A DNA stretch of 59,441 bases, taken from IMG/VR virus record IMGVR_UViG_3300030104_000577, positions 1 through 59,441 of that record; one strand, written 5' to 3'. Numbering within the stretch: the stretch's first letter is position 1; each line of letters starts with the position of its first letter. Under the pieces are notes generated by a model. It was not told where the DNA came from and did no database searches. It worked only from the letters and a program-made list of their open reading frames with translations. The position numbers and the translations under genes are program-made. This document shows, one piece after another, positions 8,657 to 17,862 of the stretch. This DNA comes from a virus.

Positions 8657-9196
8657 TTAGTTATTGCCGAATACAGAAGCTGGGAATATTACATACATTC
8701 TAGCGTATTGACCGATTGAGTTGTCGGGTCTATCTACAAACCCCACTACTGTCGCGATCCCACTAGAAGTAGTAGCTGTCACTGCTTCTTTTGATCGACC
8801 TGTTGAAGAATCACCTGCTGTTGTTGTGATAGTGTTTGTAGTACCAACCGTTGCTTGTGTTGGAGTTGCAGATCCCTGCGCCTCGTACACAATATCAGGG
8901 TCGGCATATACATACGCTTTCGCATCAGCAGATCCGAGGGTAGCTGTGTCGGCTGTCCACATTTTCGAAAAAACGATAGAGCCGTCAGTAGCTGTATATT
9001 CTACACCTGCGAATACACCTAGAGGAGTACCAGTCGCTGTTCCTTGAATAACGTAACCACTAGATAGATTAACTACATCACCACTAAAGATAGATGCGTT
9101 AGTCGCACTTGCGATTGCGAATTCTGAAGGTCTTATAGTACCGCCAGACATATGATAAGCAGGAGTAAAACCGTTTGGACTATTAACATTTGCCAT
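8657..9196 (-). CDS. Capsid-associated (decoration-type) protein
   Basis: The 179-residue protein starts MANVNSPNGFTPAYHMSGGTIRPSE and is rich in Ser, Thr, Ala and beta-prone residues. Genes with this opening lie directly upstream of the capsid gene in many marine phages, and a head decoration or stabilising role is probable. It precedes the capsid gene by 13 bases. No catalytic residues are seen. Confidence 0.5.
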   Translation of the reverse strand: MANVNSPNGFTPAYHMSGGTIRPSEFAIASATNASIFSGDVVNLSSGYVIQGTATGTPLGVFAGVEYTATDGSIVFSKMWTADTATLGSADAKAYVYADPDIVYEAQGSATPTQATVGTTNTITTTAGDSSTGRSKEAVTATTSSGIATVVGFVDRPDNSIGQYARMYVIFPASVFGNN

Positions 9197-9237
9197 TGTA
9201 TTTTACCTTTTCGTCATATTGAAAAAAATAATGATTC

Positions 9238-9717
9238 CTAAGAATCATTTCCTTTACCAAATGTGACTTGAGACTTTCTATTAGGGTTACTAATAGGCAT
9301 TCTACTGTCACTTTCTCGCATAAGATTGTTATCAACAGCCTGCATTTGGTCAGCAGCTTGTCGATCATAATATTCTCGTCTTTGATCAACGAGTTCTTGA
9401 GGCATCTTTGCAAGTATCAATCCTCCCACTCCGATTACGCCAGCGTGTTTACCATCATCAACAGTTGGTGCTTCAAACTCAGGATGGTCTTCTGCTCTCA
9501 CAGGTTCCCAACCTTCACGAATACGTTTTGACATATTCGCTTTGTCGTCTTGACCTACCATTGATTCTCGTAACCACCTGTATACATATCCGTCTGGAGG
9601 TGTTGGTGCGTCTAATAAAGACGGTGGTTGCCATGTCTTGGTACGAGACTTTTTCTCTCGACTGTCTGCAGATCGAGGAGATCGATCTGTTACGGTATTA
9701 CTATTTTTGTCTACCAT
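9238..9717 (-). CDS. Conserved late protein, basic and disordered, unknown function
   Basis: The start at 9717 is chosen because AAGGAG lies 6 bases upstream; an upstream in-frame ATG would overlap the scaffold gene. The 159-residue product has a charged N-terminus (SPRSADSREKKSRTKTWQPPS), the conserved block PPDGYVYRWLRESMVGQDD, and GVIGVGGLILAKMPQELVDQRR in the middle. This combination recurs beside scaffold genes in marine phages. It may be a head assembly factor. Confidence 0.5.
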   Translation of the reverse strand: MVDKNSNTVTDRSPRSADSREKKSRTKTWQPPSLLDAPTPPDGYVYRWLRESMVGQDDKANMSKRIREGWEPVRAEDHPEFEAPTVDDGKHAGVIGVGGLILAKMPQELVDQRREYYDRQAADQMQAVDNNLMRESDSRMPISNPNRKSQVTFGKGNDS

Positions 9718-9727
9718 TTTAACTCCT

Positions 9728-10630
9728 TCACGATTTAACGTGTTTAGCATATTCTTCAAGTGGGACATTTAGTCTTTTAGCTATTGCTACCTGACTAGGT
9801 GTCAACTTGACTGTGCGTCCTTTTCCTGTTTTCCCTGTCGCCCCTCGGCTTGAGTTAGTAACATTCTCTTGAACGTTCGGTGGTGGGGTTTTTCCTAGTT
9901 TATGAGGAAAAGCCTCAGCCATTCTTTTATCGATCTGCTCATAATATTGATCAGAAGCAGGATCAAATCCTTCTTTTTCTACAAGTTCTTTATGAAAAGC
10001 AAAAGCACTTGTAGTCATAGCTAAATCAGAACCAAACCACTCATTCTTCGAAGCCCACTTTTGAGCTTGTGGGTCTGGTGTTGGAGGTTGTACAGGTGGA
10101 GCAGTTGCTGTTTGTGTTGCTTGCTCAACCTCTACTTCTTTCTCCTCCTCTGGTTTAACTCTTTTTAAACTTTCTAATTCTACTGCAAGTTTCGCAACTT
10201 CTTTCTGAGACTCAAGCATGGCGTCTGTATCACCGATATCATGCGCTTTTTTATACGCTGACTCTGCCGAGCTCAACTGACTCTGGACTCTTGCACTATA
10301 TTCATCATATAGGTTTTTATCTTTTTGTGAAAGGGTTGCTTGAGTATTATTTAATTTTTGCTGCACATTTTGTGCATACTCAATCGCTGCTTTCTCTCTT
10401 CTTTCGGCTTCTCGTATCTTATAAGTTAGTTTATTTATTCTTTTCTTGACTGATTCACTATACTCTGCTATCTCTTCTTCTGATTTATCTTCTTCTTTTA
10501 CTGGTTTTTCTTCTGCAGTTTTTTCTTCAACAACCTCAGGCTCTTCTGTTTCAACCTCAGCTGTTTCAGTTTCTGCTGCTTCTAGTTCTATCTCTACTTC
10601 TTCGTTTTCTTCTTGCATGGGTTCTGCCAT
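9728..10630 (-). CDS. Scaffolding-like protein
   Basis: The 300-residue protein is highly acidic in its first 60 residues (runs of Glu), has a long coiled coil at about 60-170 (KKRINKLTYKIREAERREK) and a short basic C-terminus that includes KTGKGRTVKLTPSQVAIAKR. Acidic helical proteins of this kind lying between portal and capsid genes are internal scaffolds, whose C-terminal basic helix binds coat protein. No protease is apparent, so the scaffold may be released intact. Confidence 0.65.
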   Translation of the reverse strand: MAEPMQEENEEVEIELEAAETETAEVETEEPEVVEEKTAEEKPVKEEDKSEEEIAEYSESVKKRINKLTYKIREAERREKAAIEYAQNVQQKLNNTQATLSQKDKNLYDEYSARVQSQLSSAESAYKKAHDIGDTDAMLESQKEVAKLAVELESLKRVKPEEEKEVEVEQATQTATAPPVQPPTPDPQAQKWASKNEWFGSDLAMTTSAFAFHKELVEKEGFDPASDQYYEQIDKRMAEAFPHKLGKTPPPNVQENVTNSSRGATGKTGKGRTVKLTPSQVAIAKRLNVPLEEYAKHVKS

Positions 10631-10654
10631 GGTACTGTCCTCTTGTTTGCGTGA

Positions 10655-11122
10655 TTACACGGGAGTTGTTACATCTTCTGGGTTATTTATTACGGCTAAT
10701 ATTTCATCATCGTTCAATAAACGTAAGTCGCCACCCTCTATCTTAATCCTTGCGCCTGCGTATCTGCCAAAGATAACCCAATCTTTTTCTTGACACCATG
10801 CACCGTTAGGGAACTTATTTTTATCTTTATATGCGTCTGGACCAACACTGACTACATAACCTACATTAGTCGACAATCTTTCTTTTTCAACATAGGATTC
10901 TGCTAAAGCTATACCGCCTTTAGTCATAGCTTTTTGACTAAACGGTAGTATTAGTATTCTATAACCAGTCGGAGACGGTAACTGTTCTAGTAAACTCTCG
11001 TCTTCTTGTACTGATTCAGGGGATATTATAGTTTCTTTCTTTTTAAACCGACTTGAATTATCTACGTGGTCTGGTATAGAATTATCTGCGGGATTGTTTC
11101 CCAAAACTTCCTTTACTGACAT
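10655..11122 (-). CDS. GroES/Cpn10-like co-chaperonin
   Basis: The start at 11122 has AGGAAG 4 bases upstream and gives 155 residues. Residues about 45-150 resemble the Cpn10 fold: PTGYRILILPFSQK, a mobile-loop-like TKGGIALAES, VGYVVSVGPDAY, and DWVIFGRYAGARIKIEGGDLRLLNDDEILAV. The first 45 residues are an extra low-complexity extension. By analogy with T4 gp31 it may pair with host GroEL to fold capsid or other large virion proteins. No GroEL gene is in the window. Confidence 0.75.
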   Translation of the reverse strand: MSVKEVLGNNPADNSIPDHVDNSSRFKKKETIISPESVQEDESLLEQLPSPTGYRILILPFSQKAMTKGGIALAESYVEKERLSTNVGYVVSVGPDAYKDKNKFPNGAWCQEKDWVIFGRYAGARIKIEGGDLRLLNDDEILAVINNPEDVTTPV

Positions 11123-11315
11123 TATCTTCCTCACTACTCTTTTTTTGCAGGTCTAATAATATTCTCTCGGCTGAGCTTAGACCTGTTAACTCACCGAGAA
11201 CTTTTTGATATGCTGCCCAATCTTGAATACCACCAGTCGTGATAACTTCTTCTAGATCAGACTTCCTTAAACGGAGTTCTTTTAAAAATTTTTCTATTAA
11301 ATATATAGGATCCAT
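11082..11315 (-). CDS. Small helical protein of unknown function
   Basis: The ATG at 11315 overlaps the upstream stop in a TAATG arrangement; a more upstream ATG four codons earlier is also possible. The 77-residue product (MDPIYLIEKFLKELRLRKSD) has the conserved-looking segment GGIQDWAAYQKVLGELTGL and is mostly helical. This class is seen near portal and nuclease genes of marine phages. The C-terminal 40 bases overlap the GroES-like gene. Confidence 0.45.
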   Translation of the reverse strand: MDPIYLIEKFLKELRLRKSDLEEVITTGGIQDWAAYQKVLGELTGLSSAERILLDLQKKSSEEDNVSKGSFGKQSRR

Positions 11316-11581
11316 TAACAACCCCAATCTCTACGCGCCCAATAGTTAGCTTTCATTCTATCACTACCTAAACCACTGCTGCGTGCGCAATATGCTTTTT
11401 TGCGTTTTTTATTATTTTTGTGCATACCTAAGTTAGCATCCCCAAATGTAATTTTTTTAACTCTGCCTGTACTAGGATTTTTTACGAAAACGACTTTACG
11501 TTTTTTACCGTATCCAGTTTCTCCTTTGCGGAGAGCTCTTGGAGAATTTAATTTTACTGTTTTACCCTGATACTCAGCCAT
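11315..11581 (-). CDS. Small basic protein with KNPxTGxVKKxxFGD motif
   Basis: The 88-residue protein, with the start chosen at 11581 just inside the end of the nuclease gene, has the motif FVKNPSTGRVKKITFGDAN followed by KKRKKAYCARSSG and a C-terminal MKANYWARRDWGC. I recognise this pattern from marine and cyanophage genomes (DUF5872-like). It is strongly basic with three cysteines. Its function is unknown; nucleic acid binding is plausible from charge only. Confidence 0.55.
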   Translation of the reverse strand: MAEYQGKTVKLNSPRALRKGETGYGKKRKVVFVKNPSTGRVKKITFGDANLGMHKNNKKRKKAYCARSSGLGSDRMKANYWARRDWGC

Positions 11582-11972
11582 CTTGTCCCCATACTTTAGT
11601 TTTAGATCCACCCCAATATTCTACAGCGTGTCCTTCTTCTATTAATTTAGCGCAAATATCCTCACCGTCTTCTGTGTATGGAACACCTAGTATCCTGCCA
11701 TACTTGCCTTTACCTAACGATTTAACTTTAAAAGAACCAGTACAAAGTTCTTTTAATCTTTCTTTTGCTGCTTTGCCCATAACTTTTTCTTTAGCTCTTT
11801 CTGGGTATCTTTTTGTATTAATTCTAGATTCAGGAGTATCGATTCCTGCTAAACGTACTCTTTGTTTATGTAATCTCACATTAAATCCTAAATCTATGAC
11901 ACAATCAAATGTGTCCCCATCAACAATTCTTTCTAGCGTAGCATTATAGACAAATGCTTCTGGAGCACTCAC
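11574..11972 (-). CDS. Staphylococcal-nuclease-like (thermonuclease) protein
   Basis: The 132-residue protein has the SNase hallmarks: VDGDTFDCVIDLGF near residue 16, RLAGIDTPES near residue 40, and a helix with ERAKEKVMGKAAKERL. These correspond to the calcium-binding aspartate and the Arg-containing active site of SNase, a nuclease that cuts DNA or RNA with calcium. It sits inside the head gene cluster. It may degrade host DNA late or be packaged, but the sequence alone does not say. The start touches the stop of the gene at 11972-12160. Confidence 0.75.
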   Translation of the reverse strand: MSAPEAFVYNATLERIVDGDTFDCVIDLGFNVRLHKQRVRLAGIDTPESRINTKRYPERAKEKVMGKAAKERLKELCTGSFKVKSLGKGKYGRILGVPYTEDGEDICAKLIEEGHAVEYWGGSKTKVWGQDG

Positions 11973-12160
11973 TATCTTTTACCGCTTGAACTCGTATTGT
12001 ATTTTAAACCTTTAGTTGCAGCACCGCCACCCTGTACCGTACTTTGACCTTTACCAAAAACATCTTTGTATAAAGCTGTCCCAGAAGTTACAGGTTTAGC
12101 AAGATTTATTCGATCTGGTCCTGGCACACTAACTGTTTTATATTTAGTTGTATCTTTCAT
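11972..12160 (-). CDS. Small conserved late protein
   Basis: The ATG at 12160 is preceded by AGGGG with 5 bases spacing. The 62-residue product (MKDTTKYKTVSVPGPDRIN) is basic, Gly/Ser-rich towards the end and has no membrane segment. Together with its two upstream neighbours it forms a run of tiny basic proteins beside the portal gene, an arrangement common in marine phages. Function unknown. Confidence 0.4.
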   Translation of the reverse strand: MKDTTKYKTVSVPGPDRINLAKPVTSGTALYKDVFGKGQSTVQGGGAATKGLKYNTSSSGKR

Positions 12161-12168
12161 AATCACCC

Positions 12169-12366
12169 CTATGAGTATTTAGTTCTTTTTCTTTTTTCAT
12201 CCATTACAGCACCGCATCCTCTATGCATACCAGATTTTACAGCACCACCTACTTTGAAGGATTGTCCCTTCTTCATTGCTTTAAAGTCGGCACCAGTTAT
12301 CTTGTCTCTAGGTTCTGCAACTGCTGCTAATTTTTTCTGTTTAGCTGAATATTTACTTTTAGGCAT
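12169..12366 (-). CDS. Small basic conserved late protein
   Basis: This 65-residue, Lys-rich protein contains the segment AAVAEPRDKITGADFKAMKK and ends in RGCGAVMDEKRKRTKYS. The same architecture recurs beside portal genes in marine phage genomes. It overlaps its upstream neighbour by 8 bases. It may be a minor capsid or DNA-associated protein; no motif settles this. Confidence 0.45.
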   Translation of the reverse strand: MPKSKYSAKQKKLAAVAEPRDKITGADFKAMKKGQSFKVGGAVKSGMHRGCGAVMDEKRKRTKYS

Positions 12367-12667
12367 TTTTACTTCCTTTCTGTGCTGCTCTTATATTCGC
12401 TTCGGTCGGTGCGCCTTTATCACCTTTCTTACGCATTCTTTCTCCGCTACCAGCTTTTATGCGTTTGCGTTTTGCGTGAATATTAGCCCAGAGACCAGGA
12501 CGACCACCATCTTTCATACCTTCACGATACTCGCCACCGCCAGCCATTTCCTTTTTCTTTTTCTCTGCGGCACCGCCATATCCCATCTTCTCGACTTTAC
12601 CGCCATATTCAAACGTTCTTTTATACATATCAAGATCCCTTAGTCTTAGTGTCCGACGATCTGACAT
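12359..12667 (-). CDS. Small Gly/Lys-rich late protein
   Basis: This 102-residue protein has YGGKVEKMGYGGAAEKKKK and a basic C-terminus with NIHAKRKRIKAGSGERMRKK. It overlaps the portal gene by 38 bases. The Lys/Gly composition suggests disorder and nucleic acid contact. This is a frequent neighbour of portal genes in marine phages but has no known role. Confidence 0.45.
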   Translation of the reverse strand: MSDRRTLRLRDLDMYKRTFEYGGKVEKMGYGGAAEKKKKEMAGGGEYREGMKDGGRPGLWANIHAKRKRIKAGSGERMRKKGDKGAPTEANIRAAQKGSKNA

Positions 12668-15026
12668 CTTTCAATATCTGACCGTATGTTTTCGTTGATT
12701 CATTTTGAGCTTTCATCATTGATTCTTCTCTATCCTGCGCAACTTTCATTTCAGCTATTGCTTCTTGTGATTCTATTCTAGCTAAATCTACCTCGCTTCG
12801 TAAAGCGTCTGATTGTGCTCTTTGAGCGATTTCTTCTTTCTTAATTTCTACTACAGGATCTACTTGAGCATTTTGCATAGCTTGTGCCATAGCTTGTGCT
12901 TGACCAGTAACTTGTTGTGTTGCTGTTGCTGCAGCTAGTGCTATCTCATTCATGACTTCTGGAGGCATCTGACCTTCTTCCATCTGTGGTAGTTTTTGAC
13001 CCATGGCTTGCTCAATTTGAATCTTATACAACATTGCTTGATGCTCTTGTATGTTTGCAGATATAGCTGATGCTGCTACTGGATTCTGTTGTGACATTGG
13101 GTTTTGTAAAAACGCTGAATGAGAAGTTATGTATGCCTCGTGATTTTGAAACTCAAAAGCTCTTATAGGTTGTCCCATCATTGCTGCCTGCTGTTCACTT
13201 ATAGGATCTCTAGGTGAAACTTCTTGTGGCTCAGGGAGCAGTAATTCTATATTTTTAATCTCTAACGCTTCGTACATTCTTTTATACGCTTCGCGTAGGT
13301 TGTGTATTTCAGGTGCTGATTGTGCCATCTGTAATTCTTGTTGAGCAATCATAACTCTTTGAGACATACTGAATATGTTAGGGTCACTTACAGGAATAAT
13401 ATCTACCCTATCGTCAAAGTCTGTTTGTTTTATTGATTGATCTGCACCAGAAACTTGGTATGGATATATAGGTGGTAGTGACCTAGCAAACACATTCGCT
13501 AGTAACCTGAACTCTTTTTTCTGAGCAAAGTGAAGTCGTTTATGTATGGCGGACATTACTTTTGTACCACGTTCCAACATAGCTACCGTAGTTCCTACTG
13601 GAAGTTGTTGACTGCCGATATCTCCTACTTGCATGTCTGCTATACTTGCGAATCTTCTACCTGAGTCTATAAGTATACCGAGTAACTGACTTAATACTGC
13701 GCTTGGCTCTTTATACGGTAAAGGCATCAATGAGTCACGGATTGTACCTCCTGGAACATCGACATCTCTAAATTCTCCAGGACGTAAAGGTTCATCTTCG
13801 CCCTGTACTCTCATACCGCGTGCTTTAAACCCTGCTGGTAGGTTTGCGAGTGTACCAGCGTCAATAAGCTGTCTTAGTAATGAAGTTGCGGACTTAGTTA
13901 GCCCTCCAATCATGTGAATTAACCCAAAACCATAAAAACCGAGTCCTGGAAGGAACTTATAGTGTATGAAATACTCTTTTTTACGGAATAATTCGTCGTT
14001 TAAGTTCCAGTTTCTTCTCATTGACAGTATCTTACCGCTGTCTTCAAGGATTGTTACTATATAAGGTACAGCGTAATCGAACTCATCTATGCCTTCTAAC
14101 TCTAAATTTACGTGTATTTCTAGTAGTTTATACTCATTATAATCGCTAGACGGCTTACTTAGCCCTTGTAACTCGTCCATTTTCTCTTTTGCTTCGTCTA
14201 AATCAATTTCTCCAGGATTTCCTATCGGAATATCGCGAAAAGTACCGTTTATTTGCATTTTTCGGATGTCATTTCCTGTCATATTGATGGTATGAGTGAT
14301 TCTAGGGCTAGTTTCTAGGTTTGTAGTGTCGTAACTGACTACTAAATCCTCTGCTTTGACAAAACTAGAGGTAGCACGGTTTAAAAGTGAGTCAAAATAC
14401 ACTTTTTTGAACGCAGATCCTGCTAAAGGAAGGTAAAATAGCAAACTGTCCATGTCTGGATCGTATTCTTGCATAACTTCCGTGATCTGGTAGTTCATAA
14501 ACTCCTTAACTCGGGCACATTGTGCCATAACTTCGGGATTTTCCGCACCAACGGTCTGAGTTTTCACTGGACCTTGTGCTGGAAGGAGTTCTTTATATGC
14601 TTGTGCCTGAAACTGTGTTGCTGCTTCTGCTAAAAGTGGGTGTGTTACACCACTAGCTCCTGGGAATGGTTGTTCTCTTTCTTCTGATTTAATACCGAGT
14701 AGATCTAAACCGTCAGAAAATGTTTCTAACCACTCTTCTCTTGATTGTTTATCTTCTTCATACTGAGAGCAAAGTTCACTACTAATCTCGTCTAGTTGAT
14801 CTTCGTCTAAAACTTCTGTTAAATTGACATTGTGCTCTGTCATGATAGTTTCTTCAGACATAGCAACTGGTGTTAATTCACCGTTAGGAGATATTTGAAA
14901 CTCAGCGGTGTTCTCACCCTGAATATTCATTTCCTCTGGAAGTTCTACTGTGATTTCTTCCTCTGGTGATGGTTGTTGTAAAGGATCTACACCTTTTGAT
15001 GGATATCTTTGTACTTCAATCGCCAT
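12630..15026 (-). CDS. Portal protein (P22-like)
   Basis: This 798-residue protein is of the size of large P22-type portals. It includes the head-side and stem-like segments REQPFPGASGVTHPLLAEA, DSLLFYLPLAGSAFKKVYFD, YEYF-like KKEYFIHYKFLPGLGFYGF, and GTTVAMLERGTKVMSAIHKR. The C-terminal 200 residues are Gln/Met/Ala-rich helical, as in barrel-forming portals. It lies directly downstream of the large terminase with 22 bases between, the standard packaging order. It would form the dodecameric DNA channel. Confidence 0.8.
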   Translation of the reverse strand: MAIEVQRYPSKGVDPLQQPSPEEEITVELPEEMNIQGENTAEFQISPNGELTPVAMSEETIMTEHNVNLTEVLDEDQLDEISSELCSQYEEDKQSREEWLETFSDGLDLLGIKSEEREQPFPGASGVTHPLLAEAATQFQAQAYKELLPAQGPVKTQTVGAENPEVMAQCARVKEFMNYQITEVMQEYDPDMDSLLFYLPLAGSAFKKVYFDSLLNRATSSFVKAEDLVVSYDTTNLETSPRITHTINMTGNDIRKMQINGTFRDIPIGNPGEIDLDEAKEKMDELQGLSKPSSDYNEYKLLEIHVNLELEGIDEFDYAVPYIVTILEDSGKILSMRRNWNLNDELFRKKEYFIHYKFLPGLGFYGFGLIHMIGGLTKSATSLLRQLIDAGTLANLPAGFKARGMRVQGEDEPLRPGEFRDVDVPGGTIRDSLMPLPYKEPSAVLSQLLGILIDSGRRFASIADMQVGDIGSQQLPVGTTVAMLERGTKVMSAIHKRLHFAQKKEFRLLANVFARSLPPIYPYQVSGADQSIKQTDFDDRVDIIPVSDPNIFSMSQRVMIAQQELQMAQSAPEIHNLREAYKRMYEALEIKNIELLLPEPQEVSPRDPISEQQAAMMGQPIRAFEFQNHEAYITSHSAFLQNPMSQQNPVAASAISANIQEHQAMLYKIQIEQAMGQKLPQMEEGQMPPEVMNEIALAAATATQQVTGQAQAMAQAMQNAQVDPVVEIKKEEIAQRAQSDALRSEVDLARIESQEAIAEMKVAQDREESMMKAQNESTKTYGQILKDVRSSDTKTKGS

Positions 15027-15048
15027 AATAATAACCTTTTGTCATTGA

Positions 15049-16578
15049 TCAATAGTAACTCATTTTCTTACGATATAAAACCTCTTCTTCGTAATCTGAC
15101 GGCAACTTGATAAATCCTCCTTGCCTAAAACGCATCAGAGCTTGAGTTGTTGAGTCGACTAAATCGTCGTGATCCCCTGCTGGAAAAGCTGCACACTCTT
15201 CTATAACATCGTGTGCCCAGTTTGTATCAGGATACCAAACCATCCCCGACTCAAACAACGGTGCAGTTGCATTTACCCTTGCGACTTTGTCATTTCCGCG
15301 AGATGGCGTAAAATTTTGTACAGGAATACCTATGTTCCTTAGTTCTTGTGTGAGAGGTACTCCCGATGCTTTTCCCTCTATTATAACCACGTCAGGTGTC
15401 CAATGTTCGTATTGTGAAAGTGCAACACCTTTTAGTTCTGGGAAGTTGTACCTGCCTTTTACGACATCTAATAGAATAATATGCGGAGCATCTCCTGCGT
15501 ATATTTCATCACCGCCTAATCTGCCTTCTGGGTAAAACACTCCCCAAGTTGTGATAGCAGAATAGTCTGCCATTTGACTTTTTAAAAACGCAGTGTCGTA
15601 ACTTTGTATGATATATTCACAGGACGGTGGGTTTTTATTTTGCCATTCTTTCCACCACTCTCTCTTGATAAGTGCGCCTTCTTCCGAGGTCGGATTCTGC
15701 ATATATTGCGCGTGCCATTTTGGACCACCGCGAAGTGATGCCTTGACACTTTCGAGTTCTTCTATTCGCCAGTACTCTGGCCACAGTGGTTTACCACTCG
15801 GCATTATAGCAGGCAGTTCTATAACTTCCCACTGATCTGCTTTCGGATCTCGTGCTGCATCTTTGAGTAATCTACCTGTAAGATCATTGACGTTCCACCT
15901 TGTCATCACGATTACAATCGCACCTCCAGGTTGTAGTCGTTGACGTGGACCAGAAGTGTACCATTCGTAAGTATCGTCCATGGACTTAGGGTTCATGGCG
16001 TCTTGCTCTGAGTGTGGGTCGTCGATAATAAATAGATCCGCACCACGACCAGCTAGTGCACCGCCCACACCTGCTGCATAATATTCACCTTTAAGTTTAG
16101 GGTTGCGCTTGTCTTGTGTTTCCCACTTACCTGCTGCTTTTGAGTCTGGGTTAATAAGCACATTGTCAAACACAGATTGAAAATCTTCTGTTAACATTAA
16201 GTCACGAATCTTACGACCAAACTTTACCGCGAGGTCGGCAGTGTGTGTGGCTTGTAGTATTTTGAGTGATGGGTTACGACCTACGAGATACGCAGGAAAC
16301 ATGTGGCTCGCAAACTCACTCTTCGTGTGCCGTGGTGGCATGTTTATAATTAATCTTTTTATCTTACCGTCTGCGATACGATCAAAAGCATCTGCCATGG
16401 TTTTATGATGCTGACCTTGTATAAACGATGGCCATTGACTTTTGACGAAAGGTAAGAAACCTTTCTGCGCTTCTTCTACGTCTTTGAGTTGTTTTAACCT
16501 CTCGGTAAGTTCTAGGTGTTCTTTTAAAACGTCGAGAGGAATCTCCTCTGCGTTTTCTATAAAATTATCAGTCATCAA
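15049..16578 (-). CDS. terL: Terminase large subunit
   Basis: The 509-residue ATPase-nuclease packages DNA into the prohead. Visible elements: a Walker A variant PPRHTKSE at 81-88, Walker B IIDD at 184-187, a coupling-type segment VMTRWN at about 224-229, and RNase H-like nuclease residues in QSYDTA (Asp328), VIIEGKASG (Glu401) and GDHDDLVDSTT (Asp469-475). Length is typical. Its start overlaps the preceding stop by 11 bases. The partner small terminase is not adjacent; a candidate lies at 25645-26115. Confidence 0.92.
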   Translation of the reverse strand: MMTDNFIENAEEIPLDVLKEHLELTERLKQLKDVEEAQKGFLPFVKSQWPSFIQGQHHKTMADAFDRIADGKIKRLIINMPPRHTKSEFASHMFPAYLVGRNPSLKILQATHTADLAVKFGRKIRDLMLTEDFQSVFDNVLINPDSKAAGKWETQDKRNPKLKGEYYAAGVGGALAGRGADLFIIDDPHSEQDAMNPKSMDDTYEWYTSGPRQRLQPGGAIVIVMTRWNVNDLTGRLLKDAARDPKADQWEVIELPAIMPSGKPLWPEYWRIEELESVKASLRGGPKWHAQYMQNPTSEEGALIKREWWKEWQNKNPPSCEYIIQSYDTAFLKSQMADYSAITTWGVFYPEGRLGGDEIYAGDAPHIILLDVVKGRYNFPELKGVALSQYEHWTPDVVIIEGKASGVPLTQELRNIGIPVQNFTPSRGNDKVARVNATAPLFESGMVWYPDTNWAHDVIEECAAFPAGDHDDLVDSTTQALMRFRQGGFIKLPSDYEEEVLYRKKMSYY

Positions 16579-17464
16579 ACTTTCTGAATGATCCTAATCC
16601 ACCTTGTGTTCTAGCTATATCTTTCATTGTCTCACGTAGCTTTTGTAATCCTGTGTCGAACTGTTCTTGTGTTTGTTGAGGAGCGTTCAGCGACGCTTTG
16701 TATTGTTTATACTTGCCTAGTTGTTCTGGGGTAAACTTATTTATCTCGTTATCTATGTTTTTTAGTTTGCGTCTTGCGGCAGCGACTTCTCCTGGTGCAT
16801 TCATCATGTCTCCACCAACTTTTAATTCTCTTTGCGCAACTCTTCTCATATCATACAAGTTATCTAGTCTTTTGAAATAACCTAGTGGTGTCATACTTAG
16901 TAGTGATTCACCCACGGATCGAGGTGCCATGGACATTGCGCCTTGGTACACAGGATTATCTATAAGTTGCGGGAATCTATCCATCGCGAGGGCATTGAGT
17001 CCACCGCCCATGAAGTTACTGAGCATAGACCGATCTGCGTCGTTCGTGGCTCGCATCTCTGCTTCACCGCCAGTTTGCATTTCTTGAGGTTGAGCTTTGA
17101 CTGTGTCTTCTACACCTTGCTTGATTGCTTCTTGAACTTCTGGTGCTTTTAGACTGCCAGTTTCGTACAGTCGTTTAGCGAGCATGGGTAGTGATTCAAA
17201 ACCTGCTGTATAGTACGCTAAAGATAGTAATCCTGCATTTTTAATTCTTCCGAGAACATCCTGTCTTGCAGGTTCCATCATACCTGAAAGAAGATTTGCT
17301 AGTTGAGTGTGATTATCAAATGCGATTTGATTACCCCAAGAGTCTTTACCTTTGCCTGTTAGTCTTGCCCAAAACTCGTCTGCAGTTTCTGGACCATTGG
17401 CTTTGGACTCTCCTCCTTTTTCAAAACCGTATTGAAGTGGTATCATGTTCCTGCTAATCGTCAT
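16568..17464 (-). CDS. Conserved late protein upstream of terL
   Basis: The 298-residue protein contains TADEFWARLTGKG, a hydrophobic middle helix (IKNAGLLSLAYYTAG), MSMAPRSVGESLLSMTPLGYFKR and a C-terminal charged helical region. It appears to be the first gene of the late packaging operon, at the edge of the GC-rich island. A second ATG at codon 7 with AGGA close by is an alternative start. No family was recognised; a role in head morphogenesis is inferred only from position. Confidence 0.45.
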   Translation of the reverse strand: MTISRNMIPLQYGFEKGGESKANGPETADEFWARLTGKGKDSWGNQIAFDNHTQLANLLSGMMEPARQDVLGRIKNAGLLSLAYYTAGFESLPMLAKRLYETGSLKAPEVQEAIKQGVEDTVKAQPQEMQTGGEAEMRATNDADRSMLSNFMGGGLNALAMDRFPQLIDNPVYQGAMSMAPRSVGESLLSMTPLGYFKRLDNLYDMRRVAQRELKVGGDMMNAPGEVAAARRKLKNIDNEINKFTPEQLGKYKQYKASLNAPQQTQEQFDTGLQKLRETMKDIARTQGGLGSFRKFDD

Positions 17465-17775
17465 GTAGTGATCCCATATGTAAAAAATTTTTGCAAAATA
17501 TTTTTTATAACTAGACTTCTGACCATTAGTGTATTACACTATTGTCGAAAAGTAAAATTTTATTGGGATGTATCTCGAAAACCGACACACCACGCTTCGC
17601 GTAGTATGGTGTCTCAAAAGGGGGGTGGGGGGGTGGACCAGCAACCGTAGGCAGGAGGACCGAATTACTGAGCTACAGTTACAGCTGGCGCCAACCCCTG
17701 ATCTCACCACCACCAGCCAACAGCCAGCCAACAGCGAGCCTGAGCGACCACCCAGCCAGCCCGAGCCACCAGCGA

Positions 17776-17827
17776 GCCACAGCCAGCCACCACCGAGCAC
17801 TGCCCAGCCAGCCACAGCCAGCCACCA
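17776..17827 (+). repeat. 17-bp direct repeat in the GC-rich island
   Basis: GCCACAGCCAGCCACCA occurs at 17776-17792 and again at 17811-17827. Shorter CAGCCA words fill the space around both copies. This is consistent with slippage-driven expansion of a GC-rich simple sequence. Confidence 0.8.
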
Positions 17828-17862
17828 GTGACCCCGACCCACCAGCCAGTGGTCTCGAGCAT

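Noticed and set aside
17640-17700. tRNA-like word on the minus strand (GTAGCTCAGT) in the GC-rich island
   Set aside because: No matching acceptor stem, anticodon arm or TTCRA T-loop at the right distance, so it is a chance D-arm match.
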